64,000 nucleotides of DNA from CALMFG01 sp963666035 (GCA_963666035.2 CAXXJI010000007.1:372001-436000); one strand, 5' to 3'. Positions 1 through 10,500 are shown, counted from the stretch's first letter. The notes: a model not told the origin generated them from the sequence alone. Numbers and translations: made by a program.

Positions 1-2
1 GG

Positions 3-2459
3 CTGCTTAGTGCGGGTCTTGAAGGGGAAATCGATCTGGTATGGCGAACAATATTACAGGAAAAATATAACCGGGTAACAGCCACCATAGAAGGCTCAGT
101 CGTTGTGAATACAATCATTTTTGAGTATTCAGAAGAGTTTGCAAAACAAACATGGGTTTTGTATGAAGGGTACAAAGAAAACGAATGGGAGCAGAATACA
201 GGATATACGCCGCAGGGGGACAAGCCCGGGCGTGATATCTATTCGAAGGAGAATTATACATTTGCTCATCGAAAGACGATATCATCTGCTTTGACAGCGA
301 AATCAATAACGGGTCAAACCGTGGTGGAGAACAATACTTTCGGTAACCCCATGCCAAAACTGATACAGCATAATGGGACGCCTTACCTCTTCTGGCTGAC
401 AGACAATAAGGCAAGAGACGAAAAAAACCGCTCCATGCTGGTTTATTCAAAACAGGTGGGCGGCGTTTGGACATCTCCCACCGCTATTGAGGATGATGGT
501 ACCGCAGATTTTAATTTTGATATTGCCAGTGACGGTGATGAGATTTATGTGGTGTGGCAGGACAGCAGGACGATGATATCTGGAACAGAAGAGCCGGAAA
601 TGGAGGACTACGCGGTAATCAGCGAGATATCCTTTGCCACACTTGATACGATGACAGGGGTGATGACATCTCAGCAGTTGACCGAAAATACCGGGCTTGA
701 TGCGTATCCGCGCATTGCAAAAAAAGGAGACCAGGTTTTAATCTGTTGGGTCAGCAATGATGCAAGCGATTATTTTTTGAACACTGGGACGAATACTGTG
801 TATTCAGTGCTGATGGAGGATGGTGTTCTTGGGGAACCGGCAGTGGTTGTTTCAACAGCCGAAGCGGTTGCCGATCTTGATGCAGGGTTCTTAAACGACG
901 ATTATTATGTGGTGTATTCTCTAGACACAGATTGTGACTTTTCAACAAGCGCGGACAGAGAAATTTATTATCAGGAGAATACGGAGGATGTCGTTAAGCT
1001 CACCGATAACGAAGTCATCGATTCAAAACCCTATTTCACTGAGTTCGACGGAGATGATTATCTGTTCTGGTACAGCAATGGAAACATCTATTATACGGAC
1101 AGTATTGGCGACACACCGACGGCGGTTTTTGCGGCGAATGATACCGGTGTCAGCGACCAGATAGAGGTGGTTGAAGGGGATGGCGCCGTGAAGATGATTT
1201 GGAACGGTACCATCAAGGGTAATACGGAAATTACAACAGGGGTTTTTGCCTCCAACCTGAATGATGACGGGACCTGGTCTATGCCATATTTGTTGTCTGA
1301 GATTGGGCATATGGCTTCGCTGCCTTCCGGTTATATGGATGGTTCTGAGGCAGTGCTTGGGTACAGCCGTGTTGCTGCGGATATCACTGGTGTTGTGGTC
1401 AGCACAGCAACTGAAGATCAGGATATTATCATGGAAGATATTTATTTTGAGGACGTGATACCGGATGAGAACTTGAATTTGCGAATTTTGGCAACCAACG
1501 CCGGAATGGCGGACATCGACAGCGTGGATGTGGTGGCGTATCGAAATGAATCTGAGATATATCGCGAGACTATCTTATGCGATCTGCCGGTTGGCAAAAC
1601 CGTGACCATTGAAACCACAGAATTCACCGTTCCAATGGACATCAATACGTTGGATGAAATGACGGTGGGGCTTGAGGTCATCGGGGATGTTGACACGTCC
1701 AATAATCAGCTGGTTGTTGATCTGACCCAGCCAGATTTGTTTATCGAAGTTGATAAAGCGTTTCATGACGGTGAATATACCGGAAATATTTTGGTTGGAA
1801 ACGCTTCATATTTTACGGCAGATGCTGTGTTGAACATCAGAGCGGATGTTGAAGACGGGATGATTTTGAAAACCTATCCTCTGACTGAAATAAATAATGA
1901 CGAGAATCTATACTTTAGCATAAGCCTTGATGATTTACTGGAGCAGACAGAAGACGACGTGCTCTACTTTACGCTTGAAAGCGAAAATGAGGAAAGCGCC
2001 TATGTGAACAACGTAGGGTTTATGTTTGCGGATACCCAGCTTAAGGGAAATGATTCGCTTAGACATGTCAATTTCTCCTGTGACGTAACTCATTGCAGCG
2101 CTGACGGAACGAACGATGGGGGTATTGCGATATCGTGTCAAAACGGAAGCGGAAATTATGAAACATCTATTGATGGTGGTTTAACCTGGGATACTGCCGA
2201 TAGATATGAAGATTTGGAAAAAGGAGTTTATACGGTTGCCGTGAGGGATAAGGAGGACGACCGGAACCGATATACCCGAAGGATTGTGGTTTTGGACCCC
2301 AAAGCCGCGGACCCTTCCGACGACGGAGTGATTAACGAAATTGATTTGGCCATGATGGCTGCAGAATATAACAAGCATAATGCTGCATTTGACCTAAACG
2401 GCGACGGTGTGGTCAATCTGTTCGACCTAAAATTACTCGCAGAACTGATTGAACCGTAA
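3..2459 (+). CDS. Secreted propeller/CARDB protein with C-terminal dockerin (5' end outside window)
   Basis: The reading frame is open to the left edge, so about 818 C-terminal residues of a longer protein are visible. The first ~430 residues hold repeated blade-like strands (YLFWLTDN, IYVVWQDSR, VLICWVSND, YYVVYSLD, YLFWYSNG), suggesting a beta-propeller. Two CARDB-like beta-sandwich modules follow, then a short SprB-like Ig segment (SIDGGLTWDTADRYEDL), then a dockerin type I module in the last ~50 residues. The dockerin has two calcium loops, DPSDDGVINEIDL and DLNGDGVVNLFDL. Dockerins bind cohesins, and a membrane-anchored cohesin is encoded 0.8 kb downstream on the other strand. Substrate or ligand is unknown. 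Propeller and CARDB calls rest on pattern only; the dockerin call is firm. Confidence 0.85.
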   Translation: MLSAGLEGEIDLVWRTILQEKYNRVTATIEGSVVVNTIIFEYSEEFAKQTWVLYEGYKENEWEQNTGYTPQGDKPGRDIYSKENYTFAHRKTISSALTAKSITGQTVVENNTFGNPMPKLIQHNGTPYLFWLTDNKARDEKNRSMLVYSKQVGGVWTSPTAIEDDGTADFNFDIASDGDEIYVVWQDSRTMISGTEEPEMEDYAVISEISFATLDTMTGVMTSQQLTENTGLDAYPRIAKKGDQVLICWVSNDASDYFLNTGTNTVYSVLMEDGVLGEPAVVVSTAEAVADLDAGFLNDDYYVVYSLDTDCDFSTSADREIYYQENTEDVVKLTDNEVIDSKPYFTEFDGDDYLFWYSNGNIYYTDSIGDTPTAVFAANDTGVSDQIEVVEGDGAVKMIWNGTIKGNTEITTGVFASNLNDDGTWSMPYLLSEIGHMASLPSGYMDGSEAVLGYSRVAADITGVVVSTATEDQDIIMEDIYFEDVIPDENLNLRILATNAGMADIDSVDVVAYRNESEIYRETILCDLPVGKTVTIETTEFTVPMDINTLDEMTVGLEVIGDVDTSNNQLVVDLTQPDLFIEVDKAFHDGEYTGNILVGNASYFTADAVLNIRADVEDGMILKTYPLTEINNDENLYFSISLDDLLEQTEDDVLYFTLESENEESAYVNNVGFMFADTQLKGNDSLRHVNFSCDVTHCSADGTNDGGIAISCQNGSGNYETSIDGGLTWDTADRYEDLEKGVYTVAVRDKEDDRNRYTRRIVVLDPKAADPSDDGVINEIDLAMMAAEYNKHNAAFDLNGDGVVNLFDLKLLAELIEP

Positions 2460-2474
2460 CCAATTAAAATATCA

Positions 2475-2483
2475 TGGTATAAT
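2475..2483 (+). promoter_or_regulatory. Extended -10 promoter element for 2515 gene
   Basis: TGGTATAAT lies 32 bases before the start codon of the next gene, followed by the SD AGGAGGA. No convincing -35 box; extended -10 promoters often lack one. Confidence 0.5.
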
Positions 2484-2514
2484 ATGTTAAGATTATTTTT
2501 AGGAGGAATCAGTC

Positions 2515-3138
2515 ATGTTGAACCATCCTGAAGTCACGGCGGATACGCTTTCCCGTCTAAGAACATTGGATAACTTAAATTGGGTGCTTGTAGTATACTT
2601 GGCGTTTGTACTCTACGTCTATTTAACCGCGATTGAGCAAAAGCAGTGGAACCAGATTGCAGCGGGACTTGCGCTGTATGCGGTGCATTGGTTTCTCGAA
2701 ATTGTCAATGCACTGATTCAGCATTTTTTCGGCCATGCGCTGTGGACGGCCAGCGGCGGCACGGCGTTTGTCATTCTTGTCGGTGTGGGCATCGAGATCA
2801 GTATGATGTTCTCGGTGGCGGGTTTGATTCTCTCAAAATCACTGCCGAAAGACAAGAATCTAAAGATTTTAGGAATCAACAATCGGATTGTTTTTGCGGT
2901 CATCAATGCGTTGCTGATTGCTCTGATTGAGATTCCATTGGCGGCTTCGCCGATATTCCAGTGGGTTTATCCTTGGTGGGGCATGCTGACCGTGTGGGTA
3001 TTCGTGTATATACCTTTCTTTTTGGCGGCGTTTCTCTGCTACGACGCAAAACCCAAAAACCGACGGATATTTATTGGCGGCTTGTTTGCTTTAAACCTTA
3101 TCATGATGGCGGTGTTTATTCCGATTGGATGGATATAG
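2515..3138 (+). CDS. Multi-pass membrane protein of unknown function
   Basis: A 207-residue, very hydrophobic protein with about five or six membrane segments (for example residues ~22-40, 48-70, 80-105, 125-147, 160-178, 187-206). The start ATG follows a strong AGGAGG SD eight bases away. It has its own extended -10 promoter and shares a bidirectional terminator with the cohesin gene on the other strand, so it is probably a single-gene transcript. I do not recognise the family and see no catalytic motif. A transporter or a membrane sensor would both fit. Confidence 0.8.
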   Translation: MLNHPEVTADTLSRLRTLDNLNWVLVVYLAFVLYVYLTAIEQKQWNQIAAGLALYAVHWFLEIVNALIQHFFGHALWTASGGTAFVILVGVGIEISMMFSVAGLILSKSLPKDKNLKILGINNRIVFAVINALLIALIEIPLAASPIFQWVYPWWGMLTVWVFVYIPFFLAAFLCYDAKPKNRRIFIGGLFALNLIMMAVFIPIGWI

Positions 3139-3171
3139 GATAGCTGGACAAGCAGACAAATTAAAAATCGA

Positions 3172-3215
3172 AAAAACCCTCGGTGGCTTAAAAAACTGTC
3201 TTCCCGAGGGTTTTT
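3172..3215. terminator. Bidirectional rho-independent terminator
   Basis: The arms CCCTCGG and CCGAGGG pair and extend into an A-run on the left and a T-run on the right. The hairpin therefore ends transcripts from both converging genes (2515 forward, cohesin gene reverse). Confidence 0.85.
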
Positions 3216-3241
3216 GTTTTCATACGATAGAAGAAGATCAC

Positions 3242-4387
3242 TTAATATTCTTTGTCATCCTGTAACTCGCTGATTCTTTTTTTAGAAAAAGCGATAATTT
3301 CTCGTTTTTCTTTTTGCTCTGAAAAATAGAGGATAAGAAGTGCTACGACCGAGACAAACAGCAGACCGCAGACCACACAGAGCGCCAAGAACACATTGGC
3401 GTCTATGGCCTTACCGGAAGAAGCAATTTGAACCGCTGTTGGAGCAATATAGCGCTGGAAGGATTCATCCTGCGGGATATATTGATAAATTGCTTTTTCA
3501 CCCGAATCGTCGATGACGTAGACAAGATAGGCGAAGCCGTCTGAATCGCTAAGCACCCATGCGGGGATTTGCATATCGTCTAACTCAATGGTGGTTGTGG
3601 TGTAACCATCAGGCACGGGAACAGAGGCATCCGGCCACAGGAAGGTAAAGCTTTGTGATGCCGACTTTACCGAGACATAAGGATGCAGGGCATGACTTGC
3701 TTCATCATATACATAGAAGTCGGCATTTTCACCGGATTCATCCGAAAGATATAGGAGAACCGTATTGCTGTTTTCCATGCTGACAGCACCGCCGATTGTC
3801 TCACCGTTATAGATGATATTGGTATCCGCAAAACCGGACGGCAGGGTGAGGTTCATGACTGACCGCCAAACATATAAGGGTGTTTCGGTGCCGTAGACAT
3901 TGGATGCAGCAATACCGTCCAGAGTGAAAGGAGGTATCACTTCTGTGCCGTCGTTTGCCTGTGCACTGCTGGCGACAACCGGTATTAACACCGAACCGCT
4001 CACAGCGTCGAGAGCGTTTCCGTCATAATCGAGGATATTGTCAAGAGTAACAGATACTGAGGCGTTGCCTTCACTAATGGCCGTGAATTCGATGACAGCG
4101 GTGAGTGAAGATGTGCCGCCCGATTGCATTGAGACCATATCGAGCTGGCCGTCCGCCACACCGCCTGTGCTGGAAGCATAAGACAGGATGCCATAGTCAT
4201 ATTCAAACGTACCCTGTGCCACCGACATATTCGACGCTTCAACTGTCACGGTCACCGTCACGGTTTGGCCGACCAGAACTTGCGCGGAATCGGCGGACAC
4301 GGTGATATCCGAGGCGAAGGCAAAAGCCGGAAATGTTGCAACGATGAGAAACGCCGACAACATCAGAAAGGTTCTAAATTTTTTCAA
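3242..4387 (-). CDS. Membrane-anchored single-cohesin protein
   Basis: Secretory signal (MKKFRTFLMLSAFLIVA..., cleavage near AFAFA-S) followed by a cohesin-like beta-sandwich over roughly residues 27-145. Characteristic stretches are VLVGQTVTVTVTVEASN, GTFEYDYGILSYAS and a closing VSVTLDNILDYDGNAL. A ~190-residue extracellular region of unknown fold follows, then one membrane helix (VFLALCVVCGLLFVSVVALL) and a short charged cytoplasmic tail. The TTG at 4387 is chosen because AAGGAG sits seven bases upstream and the result is a clean signal peptide; a GTG at 4405 lacks an SD. The gene follows the SpoIID-dockerin gene with a short gap, so they form an operon. It is likely a surface receptor for the two dockerin proteins nearby. 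Only one cohesin is present, so this is not a scaffoldin. Confidence 0.82.
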   Translation of the reverse strand: MKKFRTFLMLSAFLIVATFPAFAFASDITVSADSAQVLVGQTVTVTVTVEASNMSVAQGTFEYDYGILSYASSTGGVADGQLDMVSMQSGGTSSLTAVIEFTAISEGNASVSVTLDNILDYDGNALDAVSGSVLIPVVASSAQANDGTEVIPPFTLDGIAASNVYGTETPLYVWRSVMNLTLPSGFADTNIIYNGETIGGAVSMENSNTVLLYLSDESGENADFYVYDEASHALHPYVSVKSASQSFTFLWPDASVPVPDGYTTTTIELDDMQIPAWVLSDSDGFAYLVYVIDDSGEKAIYQYIPQDESFQRYIAPTAVQIASSGKAIDANVFLALCVVCGLLFVSVVALLILYFSEQKEKREIIAFSKKRISELQDDKEY

Positions 4388-4424
4388 CGCTTTGCTCCTT
4401 CTCACATATTAAATGAGCGTATAT

Positions 4425-6158
4425 TTATGAGATGCTTTTTTTGCCGTTTAAATGCCAAATCATCGCCAGCAAATCGCTGCTATCCACAAGGCCGTCATGG
4501 GTAACGTCTGCGGCGGAAAGATAAGCGCCAGCCAGTGGACGCGTTCCTAAAATATGCCATTGCAATAGATTCACGTCACGATTGGTAAGAGCACCGTCGC
4601 CGTTTAAATCACCGTAGATAATAATGGGTGAATCTATAATGGTTGAGTTATCGACATAGACACACCGCAATAAATCGCCTGTCGCCACCGCACCTTCCGC
4701 TTTTGCCTGCCCGTTTGAAGCGATGAGACTGATGCTTCCGACAGAAGAAGAGAACGACGCTAGAAAATATTCAACAGATGTGCCGGGGTTTACACCTTCC
4801 ACCCCATTCGCTGAAATTTGATATTTCTCACTCGTCACGGCATCGGAAACAGTGCTTGGAATAAAGTTGATAAGCAGGGTTTGATCATAGTAAAAATCAA
4901 GGATATCCCGATAGTCCTGTCCGCTGGTCGCCCGTTGCTGTGCACCGCGCTGACTAAGCCCGACACCGTGGCCATATCGGCGGTTGGTCAGGAACCATCC
5001 GTCAATACTCGATTGTGAAACCGGATCCCAAAGCAGCCCTTTTTCTGCACCGCGCATCTTTAGATAAGGGGGTTCGATGTTAAAAACTCCGTTGGGGTTA
5101 TTTTGTGAATGAATGAGATCATCGAAAATAATCGGCACTGTAATCTGTCCTATCGAATCACCGCTGCCTGAGACCATCAATACCACATCTGCTTTTGAAA
5201 AACTTTTACTTGGAGGTGCATAGGTAGGTTCTTTTGGCTGGACGCTGATGACCGAAAGGAGGGTGACGTTTTCGCCCGCTAAAGCGTCAGCTTTGGTTTG
5301 CAGCTGTGATAACACCAGATCATCCATCAAGCTGGTCGTATCAGGTGAGATATCATCCGGGATAAACGTCTTTTGTTCCAGACTGGAAGGGTTGGCGAGA
5401 TCGAAAATATCATTTTTTAGCACATAATATGGAAGATTTTCGTTCCAGACATTTCCGGTTAGTTCGGTTTGTCCGCCGTTGGAAGCGGTGTAAAAGGCCT
5501 GAATGATAGCACCGTTATCGGTCAGCACCTGCCCCTTTGTGGCGTCCACAGCCGAAATGGCGCGGGCATAGCTGGCGGTAAAACCCCAGTACACCTGATG
5601 ATCCACAGTATCCAGGATATCATAAGAAAGCTCGCGATTTTCAGCACATTTGGTGGCGGCATAACTTCGGGCGCAAACGGCTTGCGCTTTTAACGATTCA
5701 AGCGGAAATCGGTTGCTCATCTCATATGGCACAACGCCATATAGATAGTGTTCGGTGGGCAGTGTGTTGATGGCGCGAATGCTGCCCTCATAAGCAGTAA
5801 ACTGCATATTGCCAAGATAGGTGCGGTAGCCGTAATTGGCGTTGTAAAAGCCGACAGTGTCTTCGGTTCCGGTGAAATTCGGGCTGATAAGTGTGATGGC
5901 GGCGGCCGAGAAACTATCTGTTTCGGTGCGGATCACCGGCCGATTGCCCTCTATCCAAATCGAAATATCTTCTGAACTCAAATCAAAGTCCGGCGCTTCT
6001 TTGAGATAATAATCACCATTGATTGTGATATCCATGGATTTATACTCAGCGGTTGAAAGCAGTACACGAATGTCATTGCTGAAAACAGCGGCATTTGCCG
6101 GGATGGCAAAAACCATGATGAGCGCTGTGATAAGCAATAGAGTGAATTTTTTTTTCAT
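4425..6158 (-). CDS. SpoIID/LytB-domain protein with C-terminal dockerin
   Basis: 577 residues with an N-terminal signal peptide (ends near ANA-A, residue ~23). The SpoIID domain spans about residues 110-430: YLYGVVPYEMS with the presumptive catalytic Glu146, LKAQAVCARSYA, TVDHQVYWG, AFYTASNGGQTE and RRYGHGVGLSQRGAQ. SpoIID is a peptidoglycan lytic transglycosylase acting on denuded glycan strands. Residues ~515-575 are a dockerin with two loops, DLNGDGALTNRDV and DVTHDGLVDSSDL. A dockerin on a SpoIID-family enzyme suggests docking to the membrane-anchored cohesin encoded immediately downstream. It could be a vegetative wall-remodelling LytB-like enzyme and need not be sporulation-specific. 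Confidence 0.9.
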   Translation of the reverse strand: MKKKFTLLLITALIMVFAIPANAAVFSNDIRVLLSTAEYKSMDITINGDYYLKEAPDFDLSSEDISIWIEGNRPVIRTETDSFSAAAITLISPNFTGTEDTVGFYNANYGYRTYLGNMQFTAYEGSIRAINTLPTEHYLYGVVPYEMSNRFPLESLKAQAVCARSYAATKCAENRELSYDILDTVDHQVYWGFTASYARAISAVDATKGQVLTDNGAIIQAFYTASNGGQTELTGNVWNENLPYYVLKNDIFDLANPSSLEQKTFIPDDISPDTTSLMDDLVLSQLQTKADALAGENVTLLSVISVQPKEPTYAPPSKSFSKADVVLMVSGSGDSIGQITVPIIFDDLIHSQNNPNGVFNIEPPYLKMRGAEKGLLWDPVSQSSIDGWFLTNRRYGHGVGLSQRGAQQRATSGQDYRDILDFYYDQTLLINFIPSTVSDAVTSEKYQISANGVEGVNPGTSVEYFLASFSSSVGSISLIASNGQAKAEGAVATGDLLRCVYVDNSTIIDSPIIIYGDLNGDGALTNRDVNLLQWHILGTRPLAGAYLSAADVTHDGLVDSSDLLAMIWHLNGKKSIS

Positions 6159-6345
6159 AGGAACCCCGAATTATCAATTTAGATTATTAAACACAGGTGT
6201 TCTTAATTATTAGCATACATTTATATCCTGCTATTCGTCAATATATTCTCGCGGGCAGGTGTTCGTTCATCTCATTTCGCATTAAATGAAGCGTTATCAA
6301 AAAAGTCATTATTCTTCAAGGGCATACGCGGTGTATATAAAATAA

Positions 6346-6383
6346 GCTTTGCAGGAATAATGAAATCATTATACATGCAAAGC
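6346..6383 (-). terminator. Hairpin downstream of small membrane peptide gene
   Basis: GCTTTGCA and TGCAAAGC pair, with a nearly continuous inner stem (AATAATGA/TCATTAT). On the minus strand it lies after the 42-residue gene and is followed by a T-rich stretch, consistent with a terminator. Confidence 0.5.
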
Positions 6384-6430
6384 CGTAAAGTCGTTTTGAA
6401 CAATCATTTCATCATAGAACATGATAACAA

Positions 6431-6559
6431 TTAAAAAACGAAGATAGCAACTAAAACCCCAATGACGACCAAAAGAACAATTGAAACAATAATAATGATA
6501 CGCCGACCGTTTGCGATAAATAATGCAGATTTTTTGTCGATAGGATTGACTGGTAACAT
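6431..6559 (-). CDS. 42-residue single-pass membrane peptide
   Basis: Begins MLPVNPIDKKSALFIANGRR and continues into a ~20-residue Ile/Val/Leu helix ending in VF at the stop codon. GGAGG lies about seven bases before the ATG on the minus strand, and a hairpin with terminator character follows the stop. The positive-then-hydrophobic pattern indicates an N-in membrane peptide. A longer frame on the same strand overlaps it but lacks an SD and protein-like composition. Function unknown. Confidence 0.65.
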   Translation of the reverse strand: MLPVNPIDKKSALFIANGRRIIIIVSIVLLVVIGVLVAIFVF

Positions 6560-6762
6560 GAAACGCCTCCAAAAAGATTAATAGCTTACACGAGCACCCT
6601 CGCAGATAAACTGACTATTTTCAGTTTTCTAAGTCGATGAGTGAAAGTTCTTTAAAGTACTTGAACCTATTATAGGTCATAAATGAAAAATGGTCAATCC
6701 TCAGGGCAAGGCGCAAAAATCGCTCAATAAGATAATCGATTGACTTAAATAAATCACATTTT

Positions 6763-7299
6763 CTATGCATGAATCAGCTTTTTGACGGGCTTAAAAAGCA
6801 AGCTGAAAAAGGTATAGATGACATATCCAAGCACCGCTCCGAGAGTATTTGCAATCAGATCATCAATATCAAACACACGCTGGCTGGCAAAGAACAGCAT
6901 CATCACACCGAGCTGGCTGACTTCGATGAGCAGAGAGAACAAGAAACCGGCCAACGTGATTCTGAAAAGGCCGTTCAGTTTTGTAAACAGCATCGGCAAG
7001 AAGATTCCCAGCGGAATGAACATCAGCACATTGGCGAAAAATCCAAACGCGATCTTCACGATATATAAAAGCACCTGGCGCCCGGATGCTTCGGCGCCTC
7101 CGGGCAGGCCGCTTATTCTGATTGTCGTGAGCGCTTCTTTGATCTTTAAAAATGGGTCAAAGTTCAACTCAAGTCTTGAACCGCTGAAATCGGGCAGGTA
7201 AATCATGCCTGGGCGATACTGCGTAATCATAATCACAACAAACGCGTAGCACAGGAAAAGAAAAATGGTTATTCGGTTTCTATGAGTCGTGCGCTTCAT
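6763..7299 (-). CDS. VanZ-like membrane protein
   Basis: 178 residues from the ATG at 7299, chosen because AAGGAAGG precedes it closely. An N-terminal membrane helix is followed by the VanZ-family core: FFANVLMFIPLGIFLPML, FSLLIEVSQL, then RVFDIDDLIANTLGAVLGY. VanZ-like proteins are small inner-membrane proteins named for the teicoplanin-resistance accessory protein; most members have no defined role. No vancomycin resistance genes are nearby, so resistance is not implied. The gene stands alone between the 42-residue peptide gene and the divergent 7550 gene. Confidence 0.8.
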   Translation of the reverse strand: MKRTTHRNRITIFLFLCYAFVVIMITQYRPGMIYLPDFSGSRLELNFDPFLKIKEALTTIRISGLPGGAEASGRQVLLYIVKIAFGFFANVLMFIPLGIFLPMLFTKLNGLFRITLAGFLFSLLIEVSQLGVMMLFFASQRVFDIDDLIANTLGAVLGYVIYTFFSLLFKPVKKLIHA

Positions 7300-7549
7300 A
7301 ACATACCTTCCTTGTGACAATAAAATAGCTTTTTTGCAGAGACAGGTCAAGCGATTTGATTTCTTTTTACTGGTTATTCATGACTTGTTAAAGAACTGTC
7401 TATGATTGACAAAAAGGGCTTTAAAAATAATGAATGGTGAAAGACCTGAGTGTATACCAAAAAAAGGTTTTAAAGTGGTGTTAATGGGGATATAATAAAA
7501 ATGTATTAAAATATGTGAAAAATATTGGGAAATACGTGGGAGGGGAAAG

Positions 7550-10500
7550 ATGGAACTTGTTGGACAGAAAAACAAAAAAGTATGGGTAATAGGGTGTATC
7601 TTCTTTCTAATCTGCTTGATACCGGCGACATTGACATATGCAGAAGAATTGCGCGTGAATAATCGCGCCTTGCCTGCCGAAAGCGTCTCGCTTGCAATAA
7701 TGGATAATGAAACGCAGTTTTTGGCGACCGAGACAGTGCCCTTGGAGATTACGGCCGAACCCAATATCGATGAAGACGATATGGAATTTCTGGTTGAGTT
7801 TTCGACCAATGGAAAAAAATACAGTGCTTTGGACGAAACGGGGTGGCAGGATTTTGTACCGACCAGCGGAAACATGATGCGCGTGAACCAAGTGCTTCCG
7901 GTTTTGAAAAAGGATTCCAAAGTATATATCAAGGTCAGTGTGCGTACCAAAGGCAGAACAACAATTGACCAGGACGATATGATTGCAATCGATGCCTATC
8001 TCGTTATGCCGCTAATCGGAGTTTCGCTTGATAGTGTTGGGAATAATAGTGCGAGCCAAGTCATACCTGAAGCCGGTATTACATTGACAGCCAGTGCTGA
8101 AAACAAACCGGGTTACATGGAAATTCCAACCTATCGATTCAGCTATCGGGAGGAGGGCAGTATAAAATGGATATGTATCAATAAGGCCTTCAGTACGGAT
8201 TCGGCCATATCGTTTCTGCCCAAAAAGGAGGGCACCTACTACTTTAAAGTGGAAGGGATGTCTTTGGGCAGGAAAGCGAAAACGGGGGATGTGATCGGGT
8301 TTGACTATCAGGCATATCTATTAAGTAATACAGCAGAACCTGTGAAAGGGATATATGATCTTATCCCGGATGAAAAAGATTACGAGAACGGTGATACTGT
8401 ATCGTTGGATATGCGGATTGACCAAAACATACACGATGATCCTGTGGAATATCAGCTGCTTTATTCGACCAATGGAAAACGGTTTAAGCCGATGAACAAA
8501 GAGTATATTCCGCTGAACATTACAGCGCGGCTTGCACTGCATGACTATGGCACAATTCTGGTCAGCGATCTGCCGGCAGTTAAAAAGGATACGATTTATT
8601 ATTTGAAGGTACAGGTTCGTACCGTTGGAAGGACCGAGAAAACGCCTGACGCATTTGCTATGACGCAGGTGGAGTTTAAACCCGCTTTTCCGGTTGAAGA
8701 AAGAGAAGTGACGGTGACTGACGTCGGTGACAATAGCGCTGAGCAGAGTATCGGAGGAGGCATTACGCTCGTGGCGGATTCTCGACCGGATACTGAGTAT
8801 CGTTTCGGGTATCAGATGCTGGGGGATACCAAATGGGCGTACGTCAATAAAGGATGGAACGTTGAAAACAGCATCAGTTTTGTTCCCACGAAGGACGGCC
8901 GATATCGCTTCTGTGTGGAGGCGCGAAACTTAGGCCGAACCACGGTGGATACCACAGACATCACAGACGATTATTTTGGCTTGTACTCTGGCAGTCTCGG
9001 GGCGGTCAGCGCGCAAATCACATCCAGTGAAATCGCGTATACCAATGATCCTGAAGGTATAGATGTATCCGTTCTGGTCAGTGCCGAGGGCAACGGAGCA
9101 TCCAGTGGGGTTAACACTTATGACTTGCAAATCAGTTATTCGACCAATGGCAAAAAGTATACGGTGGTACCTGGGTATGAATGGCGAGAGTTTGGCCCAA
9201 GCGTAACAGAAGATGCATCTACTCTTATCACATTGCCGGGGGTAAAAAAAGATACGCATTATTGGGTTAAGCTGGAGGTTAAAACCAGCGACCATGCGCT
9301 TACAGACGTTTTTGACATCTGTGAATTGGATGTGTATATGATTGATCCACTTGCCGGTATGGTCAGCTTTGAGAGCAACGCCAGCGGCGGAACCAGACTT
9401 TTGCCCAACAAAGAAGACACATTGAGCCTGACAGCACTCGCCAGCGGCGATGCGGTGTATAAATTCTATTATCGTATATCCGGCACAGAGAAGTGGAAGC
9501 CGATATCCAGCAAAAGTGTTGTGGAAAATCAAGCGTTTTTCCGATCGACCACCGAAGGAGCTTATGAGTTTAAAGCCGAAGCAACGGCTATGGGCAGAAA
9601 ATCGAAAACGGCAGATGTCAGCGAACAGCTGGGGGAAGCGATCGATATTTGGTTTGGCGCAATGCCGGCGGATACGCTGGAGATGATCATTGCGGATGAT
9701 GACAATGATTATATCATCGGGCAGGATACAGAGATGAACCTGTTGCTGACGGCAGCCGGTAATGAAGCGGGTATGGAATATCAGATTGTATATTCCAATA
9801 ACGGAGGCAAGAGTTATAAAGTGTTAAGTGCATGGCAACCGCTGACTTCAAGCGATAGTTTTGCAGATACCGTTCCGTGCACATTGCCAAGTGCCAAAGG
9901 AGATGCAGGATATCTTATCAAAGCGCAAGTTCGCAGTGCAGGGCGCATCAAAGTAGATGCTGAGAGCGATGTGGCGGAAATCTGGATATTGACGCAGGAA
10001 CGTGAAGTAACGACAACCCTGACAATACCGGGGAAAGTCTATGAGTATTCGGATATCATTATGTCGAATATTGCAATCAGTGAGCCTGCCGAAGGAACGG
10101 TTGAATATCAGCTGCAATACTCAAAGGACGGTAAGCGTTGGTACACTTTAAGCGCTCACGATTGGAGCACCTATAATGATATGGGTTACGGCTCCATAAA
10201 TGTTGGACTTAGTTTGATCGAGCTCTGTGGTGATACGGATGTGTCCATCAAGTTAAATGCGCGTATGAAAAACGGTACGCGAATTGAGGACTTTTCAATC
10301 GATAGTCTAAGCATGTATAATATTGCACCTGTTGTGACCGCGTCGTTGACCGCGTCGCCAAGCGGAGAAGAATATATCACATTGACGACAACAGCCGGTG
10401 ACGGCGGATATGACCATAGCAAAGAATATCAATACAGCTATGCGTTGGCCGGTCAATCAAAGACGACATGGGTGCCGTTTACGTCATGGGCAGGCAGCGC

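Noticed and set aside
1..6158. A cellulosome locus
   Set aside because: Only one cohesin, no scaffoldin with repeated cohesins, no glycoside hydrolases; dockerins sit on a propeller protein and a SpoIID protein.
6369..6572. 67-codon frame on the minus strand overlapping the 42-residue peptide gene
   Set aside because: Its starts have no SD and its residues look random, whereas the other frame has an SD and a clean membrane helix.
6763..7299. Glycopeptide resistance because of a VanZ-like gene
   Set aside because: VanZ-like proteins are common and no vanHAX or regulator genes are present.
8930..9532. 200-codon antisense frame within the A/B repeat protein
   Set aside because: It is a shadow of a long coding sequence with a strong start and signal peptide on the plus strand.
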